In this document: one piece after another, positions 9,401 through 18,785 of the stretch
Layout: every line of letters begins with the position of its first letter
How positions within the stretch are numbered: the stretch's first letter is position 1
Assembly (NCBI RefSeq): GCF_009649785.1
Contig: NZ_WJOK01000001.1
Span: 310,001 to 374,000, forward strand
Length of the DNA: 64,000 nucleotides
Reading direction: 5' to 3'
Source: Agrobacterium tumefaciens
GTDB taxonomy: Bacteria > Pseudomonadota > Alphaproteobacteria > Rhizobiales > Rhizobiaceae
Notes under the pieces: generated by a model
What the model saw: the letters and a program-made list of their open reading frames with translations, nothing else
Told to the model about the DNA's origin: nothing
Database searches by the model: none
Program-made: the position numbers and the translations under genes

Positions 9401-10170
9401 CAGAAATTGTCCTTGCGTGTGCGGATTTCGGCAAAGACTTCGGCATCGGTTGCCCCTTCAAGGCCAAGATGACTGCGGATGCCGGCATCGGCCACCCGCA
9501 TATAAGGGTTGGTCTGTTTTTCCAGCCCGATGGTGGTGGGAATGGTGAATTCATTCGCCTGCCGCGCCTTTTCGACGCTTTCGGCGCGCTCGATTAGAGC
9601 CGCGTTATCAGGATCGACGGTGAGCGCGAAACGGGCATTCGAAAGTGTATATTCGTGGCCGAAATAGACTTTCGTGTCATCCGGCAGCGCCATTAACTTC
9701 TGGAAAGAGTGCCACATATCTGTTGCCGTACGTTCGAACAGGCGACCGCAACCCATGGCGAAAAGCGTATCGGCGGCAAACAGCAGGCCGTCATCGGGAA
9801 GGTAGTAGCAGATATGCCCCGCCGTATGACCGGGTGTGGCAATGACCTGAACGCGCCGTCCGGCAAATTCGAACTCGTCGCCATCGGCCTGGGACCGGTC
9901 GAGACCGGGGATCGCAATCGCCTCATCATGTGGGCCATGTATTTCGCACTGGAATTTGTCCTTCAGCGCCAGATTGGCTTCCACATGGTCCTGATGGTGG
10001 TGAGTGGTAAAGATATGCGTGAGCTTCCAGCCATGCCCATGAAGAGCCTGCAGGATGGGGCCTTCCTCCGGCGCATCGATCGCGGCGGTCGCCCCGCTTT
10101 CTGGATCGTGCAGCAGAACGCCAAAATTATCACTGCGGCAAAGAAAGACGTCTATTTCCAAAGGTTTCAT
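9400..10170 (-). CDS. gloB: Hydroxyacylglutathione hydrolase (glyoxalase II)
   Basis: A 256-residue metallo-beta-lactamase fold enzyme that hydrolyses S-lactoylglutathione to lactate and glutathione in methylglyoxal detoxification. The metal-binding motif appears as [12 protein letters not shown] at about residue 55, followed by [13 protein letters not shown] (about 112), [14 protein letters not shown] (about 132) and [14 protein letters not shown] (about 170), all canonical for GloB. Start 10170 gives [15 protein letters not shown], the usual N-terminus; an upstream in-frame start adds five residues. It is coupled to the downstream cupin gene and divergent from a methyltransferase gene. Confidence 0.95.
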   Translation of the reverse strand: MKPLEIDVFLCRSDNFGVLLHDPESGATAAIDAPEEGPILQALHGHGWKLTHIFTTHHHQDHVEANLALKDKFQCEIHGPHDEAIAIPGLDRSQADGDEFEFAGRRVQVIATPGHTAGHICYYLPDDGLLFAADTLFAMGCGRLFERTATDMWHSFQKLMALPDDTKVYFGHEYTLSNARFALTVDPDNAALIERAESVEKARQANEFTIPTTIGLEKQTNPYMRVADAGIRSHLGLEGATDAEVFAEIRTRKDNF

Positions 10171-10277
10171 CGTGGTCCTCTCCATTTGCCGGCCTTAGCC
10201 GGCGCATTTGTCCGCCTGAATTTCAATGTAGGCGCAGACGCCTTGAAGTCCAACCGCCTGATGCTACATTCTCGCCC

Positions 10278-11039
10278 ATGAACACCGATATCGTCGATCT
10301 GCGCGAATTCTATCATTCCCCGCTTGGCCGCTCGGCCGAGCAGGCGATCACCATGGCGCTTTCATCGCTCTGGCCGCCTTTGCCGGAGGAAAGGCTGGTC
10401 GGCCTCGGTTACGCCGTGCCGTTTCTGGAGCGGTTCCGTCATGACACGGAGCGCACCTTTGCCTTCATGCCGGCGGGGCAGGGAGCGGTGAACTGGCCGG
10501 CAGGCGAGCTTTCCTCCACGGCGCTGGTGTTTGACGAGGAACTGCCGCTACCCGATTCGTCGATAGACCGGGTGTTGATGGTGCATGCTCTGGAATTTGC
10601 CGAAAATCCGCGCGAAACCCTGAAAGAACTCTGGCGGGTGCTGGCGCCCGGCGGGCGTCTGGTGATCGTGGTGCCGAACAGGCGTGGGGTCTGGGCACGC
10701 ATGGAACACACACCTTTCGGCTCGGGCCGGCCCTATTCGCGCGGGCAGTTGACGGCGCTTCTGCGCGAGACCAATTTTACGCCGGGGGCAAGCGCCGAAG
10801 CGCTTTTCTTTCCGCCCACCACCAGCCGCCCGGTACTGAAATTCCGCCGATACCTTGAGCTTACCGGCCGCAGGCTCTGGCCGCTGTTTTCCGGCGTTAT
10901 CGTGGTTGAGGCACAGAAACGTCTCTATCAGGGATTGCCCGTTACCCAGCGCGCCTCACGCCGGGTTTTCGTGCCGGTCCTTGCGCCTCAGGGTGTGCCC
11001 ACCACCCGCACCGCCGCAAAGCACGGAAAGCCGCGCTGA
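10278..11039 (+). CDS. Class I SAM-dependent methyltransferase
   Basis: A 253-residue methyltransferase with a type 11-like core: DEELPLPDSSIDRVLMVHAL (about residues 88-107) corresponds to the motif II region and ELWRVLAPGGRLVIVVPNRR (about 120-140) to the conserved post-II and strand-5 region. The N-terminal motif I is diverged (GLGYAVPFLERF). The C-terminus is basic. Substrate unknown. The gene is divergent from gloB with about 107 bases between them; this pairing recurs in Rhizobiales, but a functional link is not established. Confidence 0.82.
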   Translation: MNTDIVDLREFYHSPLGRSAEQAITMALSSLWPPLPEERLVGLGYAVPFLERFRHDTERTFAFMPAGQGAVNWPAGELSSTALVFDEELPLPDSSIDRVLMVHALEFAENPRETLKELWRVLAPGGRLVIVVPNRRGVWARMEHTPFGSGRPYSRGQLTALLRETNFTPGASAEALFFPPTTSRPVLKFRRYLELTGRRLWPLFSGVIVVEAQKRLYQGLPVTQRASRRVFVPVLAPQGVPTTRTAAKHGKPR

Positions 11040-11123
11040 CCCTCGACAAAGGGGCCATTCCGGTCTAATGCCTCCGGCATTGCTTTTGCCGGGCTCCCCG
11101 GCGCATTTCCGAAGGTCGATCAA

Positions 11124-12230
11124 ATGAGTGCAGAGCTTAGCCAACCTCTTCCGCGTCCGGGTATTCTGGATATCGCCGCTTATGTTCCCGGCAAGGAACA
11201 TGTGGATGGCGTCGCGAAGGTTTATAAGCTCTCCTCCAACGAAACGCCGCTCGGGCCAAGCCCGAAGGCGATCGAGGCATTCGCCGCCACCGCCAGCCAT
11301 CTGGAAATCTATCCCGACGGACAGGCGATTGCGCTGCGTCAGGCGATTGCAGACGTGCATGGCCTCAACATAGCGAATATCATGTGCGGTAACGGCTCGG
11401 ATGAGCTTCTTGGCCTGCTCTGCCACGTCTATCTGGGTACGGGCGATGAGGCGATCATCACCGAACACGGTTTCCTCGTCTACAAGATCCAGATCATGGG
11501 TGCGGGCGCAACGCCGGTGACGGTGAAGGAAAAGGATTGCGCCGTCGATGTGGACGCCATTCTTGCCGCCGTCACGCCAAGGACGAAGATGGTTTTCATC
11601 GCCAATCCCGGCAATCCCACCGGCACCTATGTTCCGGTCGCGGAAATCCGCCGCCTTCAGGCTGGTCTGCCGAAACATGTCGTGCTCGTGCTTGATGCGG
11701 CTTATGCCGAATATGTACGCAAGAACGACTACGAGGCCGGTCTCGAGCTGGTGTCTGGGAACCGCAACGTGGTGATGACGCGCACCTTCTCCAAGGTTTA
11801 CGGTCTGGCCGCACTGCGCGTCGGCTGGATGTATGGTCCGGCCGCCATCATCGATGCGCTGAACCGGGTGCGTGGTCCGTTCAACATGAGCGCGCCGGCG
11901 ATCGCAGCGGGTGCCGCGGCCATCCGCGATCAGGCATTCCTGGAAAAGGCGATCTCTCACAACACGCTCTGGCTGGAGAAACTCACGACGGTCTTCACCG
12001 GTCTCGGCCTCAAGGTCACGCCATCAGTCACCAACTTTGTCCTGATCCATTTCCCGGACCAGGATGGCAAGCGTGCACCAGATGCGGACGAGTTCCTGAG
12101 CCGCCGCGGTTATATCCTGCGTGCCGTGCGCGGTTACGGTTTCCCCAATGCCTTGCGTATGACGGTTGGTTCGGAAGAAGCCAATCTTGGCGTCATCGCC
12201 GCGCTCACCGAGTTCATGGGGCAGGCGTAA
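11124..12230 (+). CDS. hisC: Histidinol-phosphate aminotransferase-like enzyme
   Basis: A 368-residue fold-type I PLP aminotransferase. Landmarks: [19 protein letters not shown] (about residues 35-53), [23 protein letters not shown] (about 155), DAAYAEY with the PLP-contacting Asp/Tyr, and the Schiff-base lysine in [17 protein letters not shown] (about 217-233). The family transfers an amino group to imidazole acetol phosphate, and many HisC paralogues also act on aromatic 2-oxo acids. The stop codon overlaps the ATG of a prephenate dehydrogenase gene (TAATG). That coupling suggests a role in tyrosine and phenylalanine formation rather than, or besides, histidine; this is inference. Confidence 0.92.
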   Translation: MSAELSQPLPRPGILDIAAYVPGKEHVDGVAKVYKLSSNETPLGPSPKAIEAFAATASHLEIYPDGQAIALRQAIADVHGLNIANIMCGNGSDELLGLLCHVYLGTGDEAIITEHGFLVYKIQIMGAGATPVTVKEKDCAVDVDAILAAVTPRTKMVFIANPGNPTGTYVPVAEIRRLQAGLPKHVVLVLDAAYAEYVRKNDYEAGLELVSGNRNVVMTRTFSKVYGLAALRVGWMYGPAAIIDALNRVRGPFNMSAPAIAAGAAAIRDQAFLEKAISHNTLWLEKLTTVFTGLGLKVTPSVTNFVLIHFPDQDGKRAPDADEFLSRRGYILRAVRGYGFPNALRMTVGSEEANLGVIAALTEFMGQA

Positions 12231-13159
12231 TGGGCGAGATCATGTTTGAGCGCATCGCGCTTGTTGGCATCGGCCTGATCGGCTCGTCCATTGCGCGCGA
12301 CATCAAGGAACTGGGTCTTGCCCGGCATGTCACGATTTCCACCCGCAGCGCGGAAACGCTGAAGCGGGCAGAGGAACTGGCGCTTGGAAGCGAGTATACG
12401 ACATCCGCCGCGCAGGCGGTCAGGGATGCTGATCTTGTGATCGTTTCAGTGCCGGTCGGTTCATCCGGGGCGGTTGCCGAGCAGATCGCGCCGCATCTGA
12501 AGCCCGGCGCCATCGTCACCGATGTCGGCTCTACCAAGGCCTCTGTCATCGCGCAGATGGCGCCGCATATGCCTGACAATGTGCATTTCATTCCTGGACA
12601 TCCGCTGGCGGGTACGGAAAAATCTGGCCCGGATGCCGGTTTTTCCGGTCTTTTCCGCGAGCGCTGGTGCATCTTCACGCCGCTGCCGGGCACGGATGCG
12701 GAGGCGCTGGAAAGGCTCAAGGATTTCTGGCGGGCGCTCGGCTCGCGTGTGGATGAAATGGATGCCGAACACCACGACAAGGTTCTGGCGATCGTCTCGC
12801 ATCTGCCGCACATCATCGCCTACAACATCGTCGGCACGGCGGACGATCTGGAGACGGTAACCGAGTCGGAAGTCATCAAATATTCCGCTTCCGGCTTCCG
12901 AGATTTCACGCGTCTCGCCGCCTCGGACCCCACCATGTGGCGCGATGTCTGCCTGCACAACAAGGATGCCATCCTCGAAATGCTGGCACGGTTCTCGGAA
13001 GACCTTGCTTCGCTGCAAAGGGCGATCCGCTGGGGGGAGGGCGACAAGTTGTTCGAACTGTTTTCCCGCACACGCTCCATCCGCCGCTCCATCATCGAGG
13101 CCGGTCAGGACGTCGATACGCCTGACTTTGGGCGTCACGCGCTGGATCAGAAGAAGTAG
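12230..13159 (+). CDS. tyrC: Prephenate/arogenate dehydrogenase
   Basis: A 309-residue TyrA/TyrC-type dehydrogenase that oxidatively decarboxylates prephenate or arogenate on the way to tyrosine. The N-terminal Rossmann motif is ALVGIGLIGSSIARDI (about residues 8-23). The catalytic region contains FIPGHPLAGTEKSGPDA (about 120) and LPHIIAYNIVG with conserved histidines. It is translationally coupled to the aminotransferase gene through a one-base overlap; an alternative ATG at 12242 would skip the first four residues. Family specificity for prephenate or arogenate cannot be read from the sequence by eye. Confidence 0.93.
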   Translation: MGEIMFERIALVGIGLIGSSIARDIKELGLARHVTISTRSAETLKRAEELALGSEYTTSAAQAVRDADLVIVSVPVGSSGAVAEQIAPHLKPGAIVTDVGSTKASVIAQMAPHMPDNVHFIPGHPLAGTEKSGPDAGFSGLFRERWCIFTPLPGTDAEALERLKDFWRALGSRVDEMDAEHHDKVLAIVSHLPHIIAYNIVGTADDLETVTESEVIKYSASGFRDFTRLAASDPTMWRDVCLHNKDAILEMLARFSEDLASLQRAIRWGEGDKLFELFSRTRSIRRSIIEAGQDVDTPDFGRHALDQKK

Positions 13160-13168
13160 GGCGCTGAA

Positions 13169-13588
13169 GTGATATTGATATCGGCGGCGACGGATGACGA
13201 TATCGAATGGCTGCTGCGGGAAGACAAATGGATCGATGAGGATTGGTTGCGGCGTTGCGTCGGACGCCGCGAATATCTCGTCGCGAAAGAAGATACGATT
13301 CTAGTCGGTTTTCTGCGGTTCTCGATGTTCTGGGGTAAGATCCCCTACATGGACATGATCCGCGTCGTTCCCGAGTTTCGGGGACATGGCGTCGGCGCAA
13401 CGCTTACAGTTTTTTGGGAAACTCTGATGCGTGAGCAGGGTGCCTCACTGGTGATGACGTCCAGCCAGCAGGACGAGCGGGAACCGCAGATGTGGCATCG
13501 TCGCAATGGATACAAAGAAGCCGGCATCCTGCATCTTTCAAAAATTCAGGATGCCGCTGAGGTGTTTTTTACAAAAGCTCTCTGTTAA
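13169..13588 (+). CDS. GNAT family N-acetyltransferase
   Basis: A 139-residue acetyltransferase. The acetyl-CoA binding motif A is IRVVPEFRGHGVGATLTVFW (about residues 66-85), with the R/Q-x-x-G-x-G/A pattern, followed by a C-terminal strand SLVMTSSQQDEREPQ and WHRRNGYKEAGIL. Substrate unknown. The start is GTG 13169, 9 bases after tyrC, so it may be cotranscribed. Its stop overlaps the stop of the convergent DUF2125 gene by three bases. Confidence 0.85.
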   Translation: MILISAATDDDIEWLLREDKWIDEDWLRRCVGRREYLVAKEDTILVGFLRFSMFWGKIPYMDMIRVVPEFRGHGVGATLTVFWETLMREQGASLVMTSSQQDEREPQMWHRRNGYKEAGILHLSKIQDAAEVFFTKALC

Positions 13589-14586
13589 ATCGGCGGGATC
13601 TTCCCCAGCGGAATGAAACCGCTGACGGTGGCGCGGCCGCGATCCACCACGAGGTCGACGGACGCCCTGTCGCCGCCGCCGGCGAGTGCGCGGAGCATTT
13701 TGCGGGCGGTATCGATGGTGGATTGCAGCTGCGGAAACGCCTGCTTGGCATTGTCCGACCAGGCGTCGAGCTTTTCGATCTCCAGCTTGAACTGGCCGGA
13801 GAGATAGCCCTCATTATCGAAGGAGAAAGGGCCGCTGATACGCATGGTGCGGCCTTCGCCGATATCAGCGACCAGCCGGCGAAGCTCGCCGCTCGCACCG
13901 TAAAGCCCGGCCGTATCGCTGCCGTCTACTATACCCGCCTTGCCGGCAAGGGTGACATCGGCGATGGCGTTGAGGCGCGGCAGAAGTTGCGGCCAATCCT
14001 TGATGACGGTTGACGAGTCGGTCAACGTTATCGCGCCGTCTAGATCGGCGCCGTTCTGGCGCAGATGCATTTCCGTCTTGGCGGCATCGAAATCGATCGT
14101 CTGGCCGGTAACGGTGGAAACCGCCTGAGCCTTCAGGCCGTCGATGACAAGCGAGGTACGGTCGATACCCCTAAGCTTGGTGACGATGCTCGACTGCATG
14201 TTCTGCCAGAGGGCTGAAACCGTCAGGCCGTGCGCGGTACGGATTTCAGCCGGTGCATCCAGTTCCCAGACAATGTGGCCGGGATTGTAGACTTGCGCTG
14301 CGGAACGCAATTCTCCGAACGAGGCTGAAACGCCATTCTGCTTGTCGTCCACCGTTACCTTGGAGCAGAAAAGGCCGATGCGGAACGGATAACCCTTGAA
14401 CGCAATGTCGCCGCATTCGCCGCTGACGTTTCTGGCCTGCGAAGGCGAGATGACGTTCAGAACTGTCTGCTTCAGCTTGTCGGCGGCATAAAACCACCCG
14501 GCCGTGTAAAGTCCGATAACCAGCACGACGGCGATACCAAGCCAGAGGAATTTTTTGACCGTGCCGGATTGGCTTGACGATGCCAT
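13585..14586 (-). CDS. DUF2125 domain-containing membrane-anchored protein
   Basis: A 333-residue protein with one N-terminal transmembrane helix (LWLGIAVVLVIGLYTAGWF, about residues 14-32) followed by a periplasmic domain typical of DUF2125: CGDIAFKGYPFRIGLFCSK (about 57-75), repeated LKAQ/ATV/ITLT strand patterns and a C-terminal DRGRATVSGFIPLGKIPPI. The domain resembles AsmA-like lipid-transfer beta structures, but its function is not established. Its start is 49 bases from the divergent ChaC gene. Confidence 0.82.
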   Translation of the reverse strand: MASSSQSGTVKKFLWLGIAVVLVIGLYTAGWFYAADKLKQTVLNVISPSQARNVSGECGDIAFKGYPFRIGLFCSKVTVDDKQNGVSASFGELRSAAQVYNPGHIVWELDAPAEIRTAHGLTVSALWQNMQSSIVTKLRGIDRTSLVIDGLKAQAVSTVTGQTIDFDAAKTEMHLRQNGADLDGAITLTDSSTVIKDWPQLLPRLNAIADVTLAGKAGIVDGSDTAGLYGASGELRRLVADIGEGRTMRISGPFSFDNEGYLSGQFKLEIEKLDAWSDNAKQAFPQLQSTIDTARKMLRALAGGGDRASVDLVVDRGRATVSGFIPLGKIPPI

Positions 14587-14635
14587 ATTGATCTCCGATG
14601 AACAGACTTCAGATAAATTCGATTTGGCTTGGGAT

Positions 14636-15163
14636 ATGGACGATTTTTGGGTCTTTGGCTACGGTTCGTTGATGTGGAACCCGGGCTTTGCCTTTGAGGA
14701 AAGGCAGCAGGCGCGGCTGCACGGTTATCGACGCTCCCTCTGCATCAGTTCAAATGTGTACCGCGGCACTGAGGAGAAGCCCGGCCTTGTTCTCGGTCTG
14801 GAGCGCGGCGGCTCCTGCCTCGGCGTTGCCTTTCGCGTGCGCGGAGCGGACCATGGTCCGGTCATGGCCTATCTGCGCGAGCGCGAGCTGGTAACGAATG
14901 TCTACAAGGAACGCGTCGTTGCCATTGCGCTCGCCGATGGCACGCGCGGCAGTGCCGTGACCTATGTGGCCGATCCCGCCCACGAGCAGTATATTGGTGG
15001 TCTGGGTGTCGCGGAAGCGGCTACAATCGTGGCTGCCGCATCGGGCCGGTCCGGCCCGAATGCCGATTACGTCTTCAATACCGTGCAGCATCTGCAGGAT
15101 ATGGGTATTCGCGACACGCTGCTGGAAAGCATTGCCGCCAGTGTCGGCACGATCGCGGTTTAG
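14636..15163 (+). CDS. chaC: ChaC-like gamma-glutamylcyclotransferase
   Basis: A 175-residue protein beginning MDDFWVFGYGSLMWNPGF, the signature of the ChaC family that cleaves glutathione to 5-oxoproline and Cys-Gly. Further matches are CISSNVYRGTEEKPGLVLGL (about residues 40-59), the SCLGVAFRV strand, and the active-site region VMAYLREREL with the catalytic glutamate. Start 14636 begins exactly at the family N-terminus; an open frame continues upstream to 14555, overlapping DUF2125, and is not conserved in the family. Its end overlaps the convergent plsC end by 4 bases. Confidence 0.9.
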   Translation: MDDFWVFGYGSLMWNPGFAFEERQQARLHGYRRSLCISSNVYRGTEEKPGLVLGLERGGSCLGVAFRVRGADHGPVMAYLRERELVTNVYKERVVAIALADGTRGSAVTYVADPAHEQYIGGLGVAEAATIVAAASGRSGPNADYVFNTVQHLQDMGIRDTLLESIAASVGTIAV

Positions 15164-15957
15164 CCGGCGGGAGTGTCTTGCCCCTGAAGTTCTGCGATAC
15201 GCTTCACGGCGGTCGGTGGCAGCGGCAGGTGCGGATTGTTGCGCGCGGTCTCCAGCAGCAACTCGTCGCTCGCCTTTTCCGTCACCTCGATCAATGTCTT
15301 GAAAAACACGTCCGGGTCCAGTCCCGGCTCGATGGCCGGCAAGATCCGCACCTTGAAATGGCCGGGATAACGCATTGTCGAGCGGCGTGGCCAGAAGAGG
15401 CCGGGATGCATGGCGACCGGAATGACGGGGACTTTGAGGTCGCGGTAAAGACGTGCGATGCCATAACGATATTCGGGCTCAGCGCCCGGTGGCCGGCGTG
15501 TGCCTTCGGGATAGATTATGAGTTCGCGGCCAGCCGCCATCTCCTCTCTCGCCCGCTCCATGACCTTTAGCATCACCTTGCCGCGCGCGGCGCGGTTGAC
15601 CGGGATCATGCGCTGCTTCATCGCATACCAGCCGAACAGCGGGATCCACAAAAGCTCGCGCTTCAGAATATAGACCGGATCGGGAAGGTTGGGCAGCAGC
15701 GCATAGGTGTCCCAGAAGGACTGGTGTTTGGGGGCGAAGATACAGCCGGTTTCGGGAATGTTTTCCAGCCCCTCGATCTCGAAGGTGGTGCCGACAATGG
15801 TCTTCATCAGCCAATGGTTGGATCGCGCCCAGTTCTTGGGGATTTCATAGGCTATTCTGCGCGGCAGGATGAAATAGATCGGCGTGAGCACGATCATGCG
15901 GACAATCAGATTGAGATAAAACAGCGTATTGAAAAGAAAAGAGCGCAGCTTGAGCAT
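15160..15957 (-). CDS. plsC: 1-acyl-sn-glycerol-3-phosphate acyltransferase
   Basis: A 265-residue membrane-associated acyltransferase that makes phosphatidic acid from lysophosphatidic acid. It has an N-terminal hydrophobic segment (NTLFYLNLIVRMIVLTPIYF), the catalytic HX4D motif in APKHQSFWDTYAL (about residues 76-88), and the glycerophosphate-binding block IYPEGTRRPPG (about 145-155) followed by PVIPVAMHPG. It closes a minus-strand series ftsE, ftsX, DUF218, plsC, with 123 bases before it. Confidence 0.93.
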   Translation of the reverse strand: MLKLRSFLFNTLFYLNLIVRMIVLTPIYFILPRRIAYEIPKNWARSNHWLMKTIVGTTFEIEGLENIPETGCIFAPKHQSFWDTYALLPNLPDPVYILKRELLWIPLFGWYAMKQRMIPVNRAARGKVMLKVMERAREEMAAGRELIIYPEGTRRPPGAEPEYRYGIARLYRDLKVPVIPVAMHPGLFWPRRSTMRYPGHFKVRILPAIEPGLDPDVFFKTLIEVTEKASDELLLETARNNPHLPLPPTAVKRIAELQGQDTPAG

Positions 15958-16080
15958 CGACAGAATTCCCGGGTTGCAGCCGTTCCGAAGCTCAGGCGCG
16001 CCTCGATGCCGGATGCCGATGCCAGACGCCTACACGAAAACAAGGCTCCGCAGCAAGCGTGTTCTCTCCGTTCTTTCCAT

Positions 16081-16818
16081 TCACGGGGAAGAGGTTGCCG
16101 CCTTGATCGTGGGGTGATCGGCGCCCGCCTTGCGCAACCCGTCGCCCTTGCCGAGCCCGGTCAGGTCGCGTCCTGCTGCAATCACGAATTTCATGTATTC
16201 GTAGAGCATGGTCCGGACCACATCCGGCTCCGCGAACCAGTTGGTGCGGGCAAGGTCGGCGCTGATAACGGGATAGGCGATGAATTGGGTCTGCGGGCTG
16301 GCATTGTGCAGTTCATGCAGGCTGCGATGCATATGGTAATTGTTGGTGACGACGACGATGGAGGAATAACCGTGGTCGCGTATCCAGCTCGCCGCCTCAT
16401 TGGCGTTGCCGATGGTGTCTATGGCCTTGTAGCCCATGTCCACGCAGCAGGAAAACATGTCCGAAGAGCCTTGCGTCATCTTGCGGATTTGCGTGCGGGT
16501 GGTGGCCGGGTTGACGCCGGAAATCAGAAGGCGCTTGCCAACGCCGTCCCGCAGCAGGCCGACCGCCTGTTCGATGCGCTGGTAACCGCCGGTCAGAACG
16601 ATGATCGCGTCGCCCTTGGCGCCTTCGGGCGGGCGCATGGAGGCGACTGAATCTGCGAACCACAAAAAACCGCCGGAAAAAGCCCCGAGAGTAATGACGC
16701 AAAGCAGGATGAGACCGCGAATAAAACGGCGCAGGCGACTTCGCCGCGACAACAGGCCCTTTTTTGCCTGTCGCGTGGTCGTCTGCTCCTGATCATGGTC
16801 CGTCCGACTCACAAACAT
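16081..16818 (-). CDS. DUF218/YdcF-SanA family membrane protein
   Basis: A 245-residue protein with an N-terminal basic region, one transmembrane helix (FIRGLILLCVITLGAFSGGF, about residues 33-52) and a DUF218 domain: DAIIVLTGGYQRIEQAVGLL (about 74-93), RLLISGVNPATT, IDTIGNANEAASWI and VVTNNYHMHRSLHEL with its conserved NYHM. E. coli ElyC and SanA of this family affect envelope barrier function; the reaction is unknown. It lies between ftsX and plsC on the same strand, an order common in Rhizobiales. Confidence 0.87.
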   Translation of the reverse strand: MFVSRTDHDQEQTTTRQAKKGLLSRRSRLRRFIRGLILLCVITLGAFSGGFLWFADSVASMRPPEGAKGDAIIVLTGGYQRIEQAVGLLRDGVGKRLLISGVNPATTRTQIRKMTQGSSDMFSCCVDMGYKAIDTIGNANEAASWIRDHGYSSIVVVTNNYHMHRSLHELHNASPQTQFIAYPVISADLARTNWFAEPDVVRTMLYEYMKFVIAAGRDLTGLGKGDGLRKAGADHPTIKAATSSP

Positions 16819-16931
16819 TCCTCCTGAATACTCGCCGATTAAGGCAAGGAACAGGCATTTTTGTCCACCGTCCGCAAGTTACATCCGGCGTGTGAAGGGT
16901 GCAGTTTCCTCGCGAGATCCGGGAGACGGCG

Positions 16932-17939
16932 TCACGATGCGACACCGTCGCTTTTAGACGGATCGGAGCGGACGCGGTCGATATCATCGATCGTGCGGAT
17001 GACCGTCACACGCGCGGTGATGGTGGTGAGCAGCGCGATGATGATCATCGTCGTGGCGATGCCGATATAACCACTGAGGCCAACGGAAAAGGAGCCGAAA
17101 AGCGCACTTGCCTGATCGCTTTGCGGCGTTGCAACCGTGCTCGATTGCCAGAAACCGGCGGCAAGGAAAACTGCCGCTGCGAGGGCGCTGCCCGCTGCCG
17201 CACCTTTCAGGCTGATCTTCAGGAAGTGCTTCTGGAATTCCCGCGCGACGAAGCTGCTTTCGGCGCCGACGAAATGCAGCACCTCGACGATGTGCCGGTT
17301 GCCGGAAAGCGCGCCGCGCGTTGCAAACACCACCGTCAGCACCATGGCGGTGAAGACGAGGATCAGGACCCCGACGCCGATCATGACGGTGGTCCTGGCC
17401 ATGGAGACGAGCCTGTCGACCCATGTACGGTGGTCATCCAGAAACGCCTGTGGAATTTCAGCCTTCAGCATATCGCGCATGGCCTGAAAATCGGGCGGGT
17501 GGTTTTCATCGATGGTAATCACGACGAGGCGCGGCACCGGCAGTTCGGAAAGATCGAGGCCACTGCCGAGCCACGGCTCCAGAAGACGCGCGGTGGCGGC
17601 GTCATCGAGGATCGTGCCATCCCGCGTGCCGACGAAAGTGAGCGCCAGAGAACGTGCCTTGGTGAGCGCTGCATTCATGTCCAGCCCGTCCTCGGGTTTG
17701 ATCTGAATGGTGATTTCGCGGGAAATCTGGCTCTGCCAGGTGGCGGCGGTGGCACGCACCATGGAAACGGCACCAAGCGTCAGGCAGGCGAGAAAGGCCA
17801 TGATGGCGATCACCACCATCAGCGCGTTGCCCTGAATGTTGGAGGGCGGCAGAATGGGTGCCATCGGGCGGATACGCATCGGCGGCCGCTTCGGTGCGGT
17901 CGCCTCTGGTCTTAACTGTTTGCGGTTGATCTCATTCAT
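16932..17939 (-). CDS. ftsX: Cell division ABC transporter permease FtsX
   Basis: A 335-residue FtsX-type protein. A cytoplasmic basic N-terminus (about 35 residues) leads into a transmembrane helix (ALMVVIAIMAFLACLTLGAV), then a periplasmic region with EITIQIKPEDG, and three C-terminal transmembrane helices (for example TTVMIGVGVLILVFTAMVL and YIGIATTMIIIALLTTI). A conserved motif NRHIVEVLHFVGAESSFVAR lies in the cytoplasmic loop. FtsEX controls cell-wall hydrolases during division. The start overlaps the ftsE end by 8 bases, so the two are coupled. Confidence 0.92.
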   Translation of the reverse strand: MNEINRKQLRPEATAPKRPPMRIRPMAPILPPSNIQGNALMVVIAIMAFLACLTLGAVSMVRATAATWQSQISREITIQIKPEDGLDMNAALTKARSLALTFVGTRDGTILDDAATARLLEPWLGSGLDLSELPVPRLVVITIDENHPPDFQAMRDMLKAEIPQAFLDDHRTWVDRLVSMARTTVMIGVGVLILVFTAMVLTVVFATRGALSGNRHIVEVLHFVGAESSFVAREFQKHFLKISLKGAAAGSALAAAVFLAAGFWQSSTVATPQSDQASALFGSFSVGLSGYIGIATTMIIIALLTTITARVTVIRTIDDIDRVRSDPSKSDGVAS

Positions 17940-18591
17940 AGATGTCGAGCCGCCCTTCGGTGAGGATCATCCGGCGTGCGTCGATCTGGTCCATCAGGCC
18001 GAAATCATGGGTGGCGATGACCACAGCGGTACCCAGCCGGTTGAGCTCCAGAAAGAGGTTGAGAAGGCGCTTGGCCATCGGCGGGTCGACGTTGCCGGTC
18101 GGCTCGTCGGCCAGCAAAATTTCCGGCTGGTCCATCAATGCGCGGGCAATGGCGGCGCGTTGCTTTTCCCCACCGGAGAGGATGGCCGGAAGCACATTGA
18201 TGCGCTCGCCAAGCCCGACCCATTTCAGAAGCTCGATAACGTCGTTGCGGTAGGCGCTTTCTTCCTTGCCGCGCACACGCAGCGGCAGGGCGACATTCTC
18301 ATAGGTCGTCAGATGATCGAGCAGCCGGAAATCCTGAAAGACGATCCCGACGCGGCGGCGCAGCATGGGCAGCTCGCTGCGCGGAATGCGCGACACATCG
18401 CGGTTGAACATGCGGATATTGCCGCGTGTGGGCTGCAGCGACATCAGCAGCAGGCGCAGGAACGTGGTTTTGCCGGCACCGGAAGGGCCGGTCAGAAACT
18501 GGAACGAACCCTTGGGAATGTCGAAGGTCATGTCCCTCAGGATTTCGGGGCCCATGCCGTAACGCAACCCGACATTTTCGAAATGGATCAA
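17932..18591 (-). CDS. ftsE: Cell division ABC transporter ATP-binding protein FtsE
   Basis: A 219-residue ABC ATPase. Walker A is GPSGAGKTTF (residues 35-44), the Q-loop FQDFRLLDHLTTYENV follows, the ABC signature is LSGGEKQRAAIARAL and Walker B is ILLADEPTGNVD, with the H-loop in ATHDFGLMDQI. The phrase GPEILRDMTFDIPKGSFQFL is typical of FtsE. It energises FtsX at the division site. Its start is about 194 bases from the divergent membrane-protein gene; both promoters are expected in that gap, where an A/T-rich stretch lies at 18704-18722. Confidence 0.95.
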   Translation of the reverse strand: MIHFENVGLRYGMGPEILRDMTFDIPKGSFQFLTGPSGAGKTTFLRLLLMSLQPTRGNIRMFNRDVSRIPRSELPMLRRRVGIVFQDFRLLDHLTTYENVALPLRVRGKEESAYRNDVIELLKWVGLGERINVLPAILSGGEKQRAAIARALMDQPEILLADEPTGNVDPPMAKRLLNLFLELNRLGTAVVIATHDFGLMDQIDARRMILTEGRLDIYE

Positions 18592-18785
18592 CGGACTTCC
18601 AGTCTCTTCGTTTCGTGGTGGTTCGCAAACCGCTGGCGCGTGAGGCCCGGATGCGCCGTTTAACCCGGTTCCGGTAGCCTATGCGAGCCGTTTTTGCGAA
18701 GCATTAACCAATTAAATTTAAAACTTGGCAGGATTCGTTGCAATGCCCAGTTTTGCGGGCCGGAAAACCTCACCCAAGGAATTCT

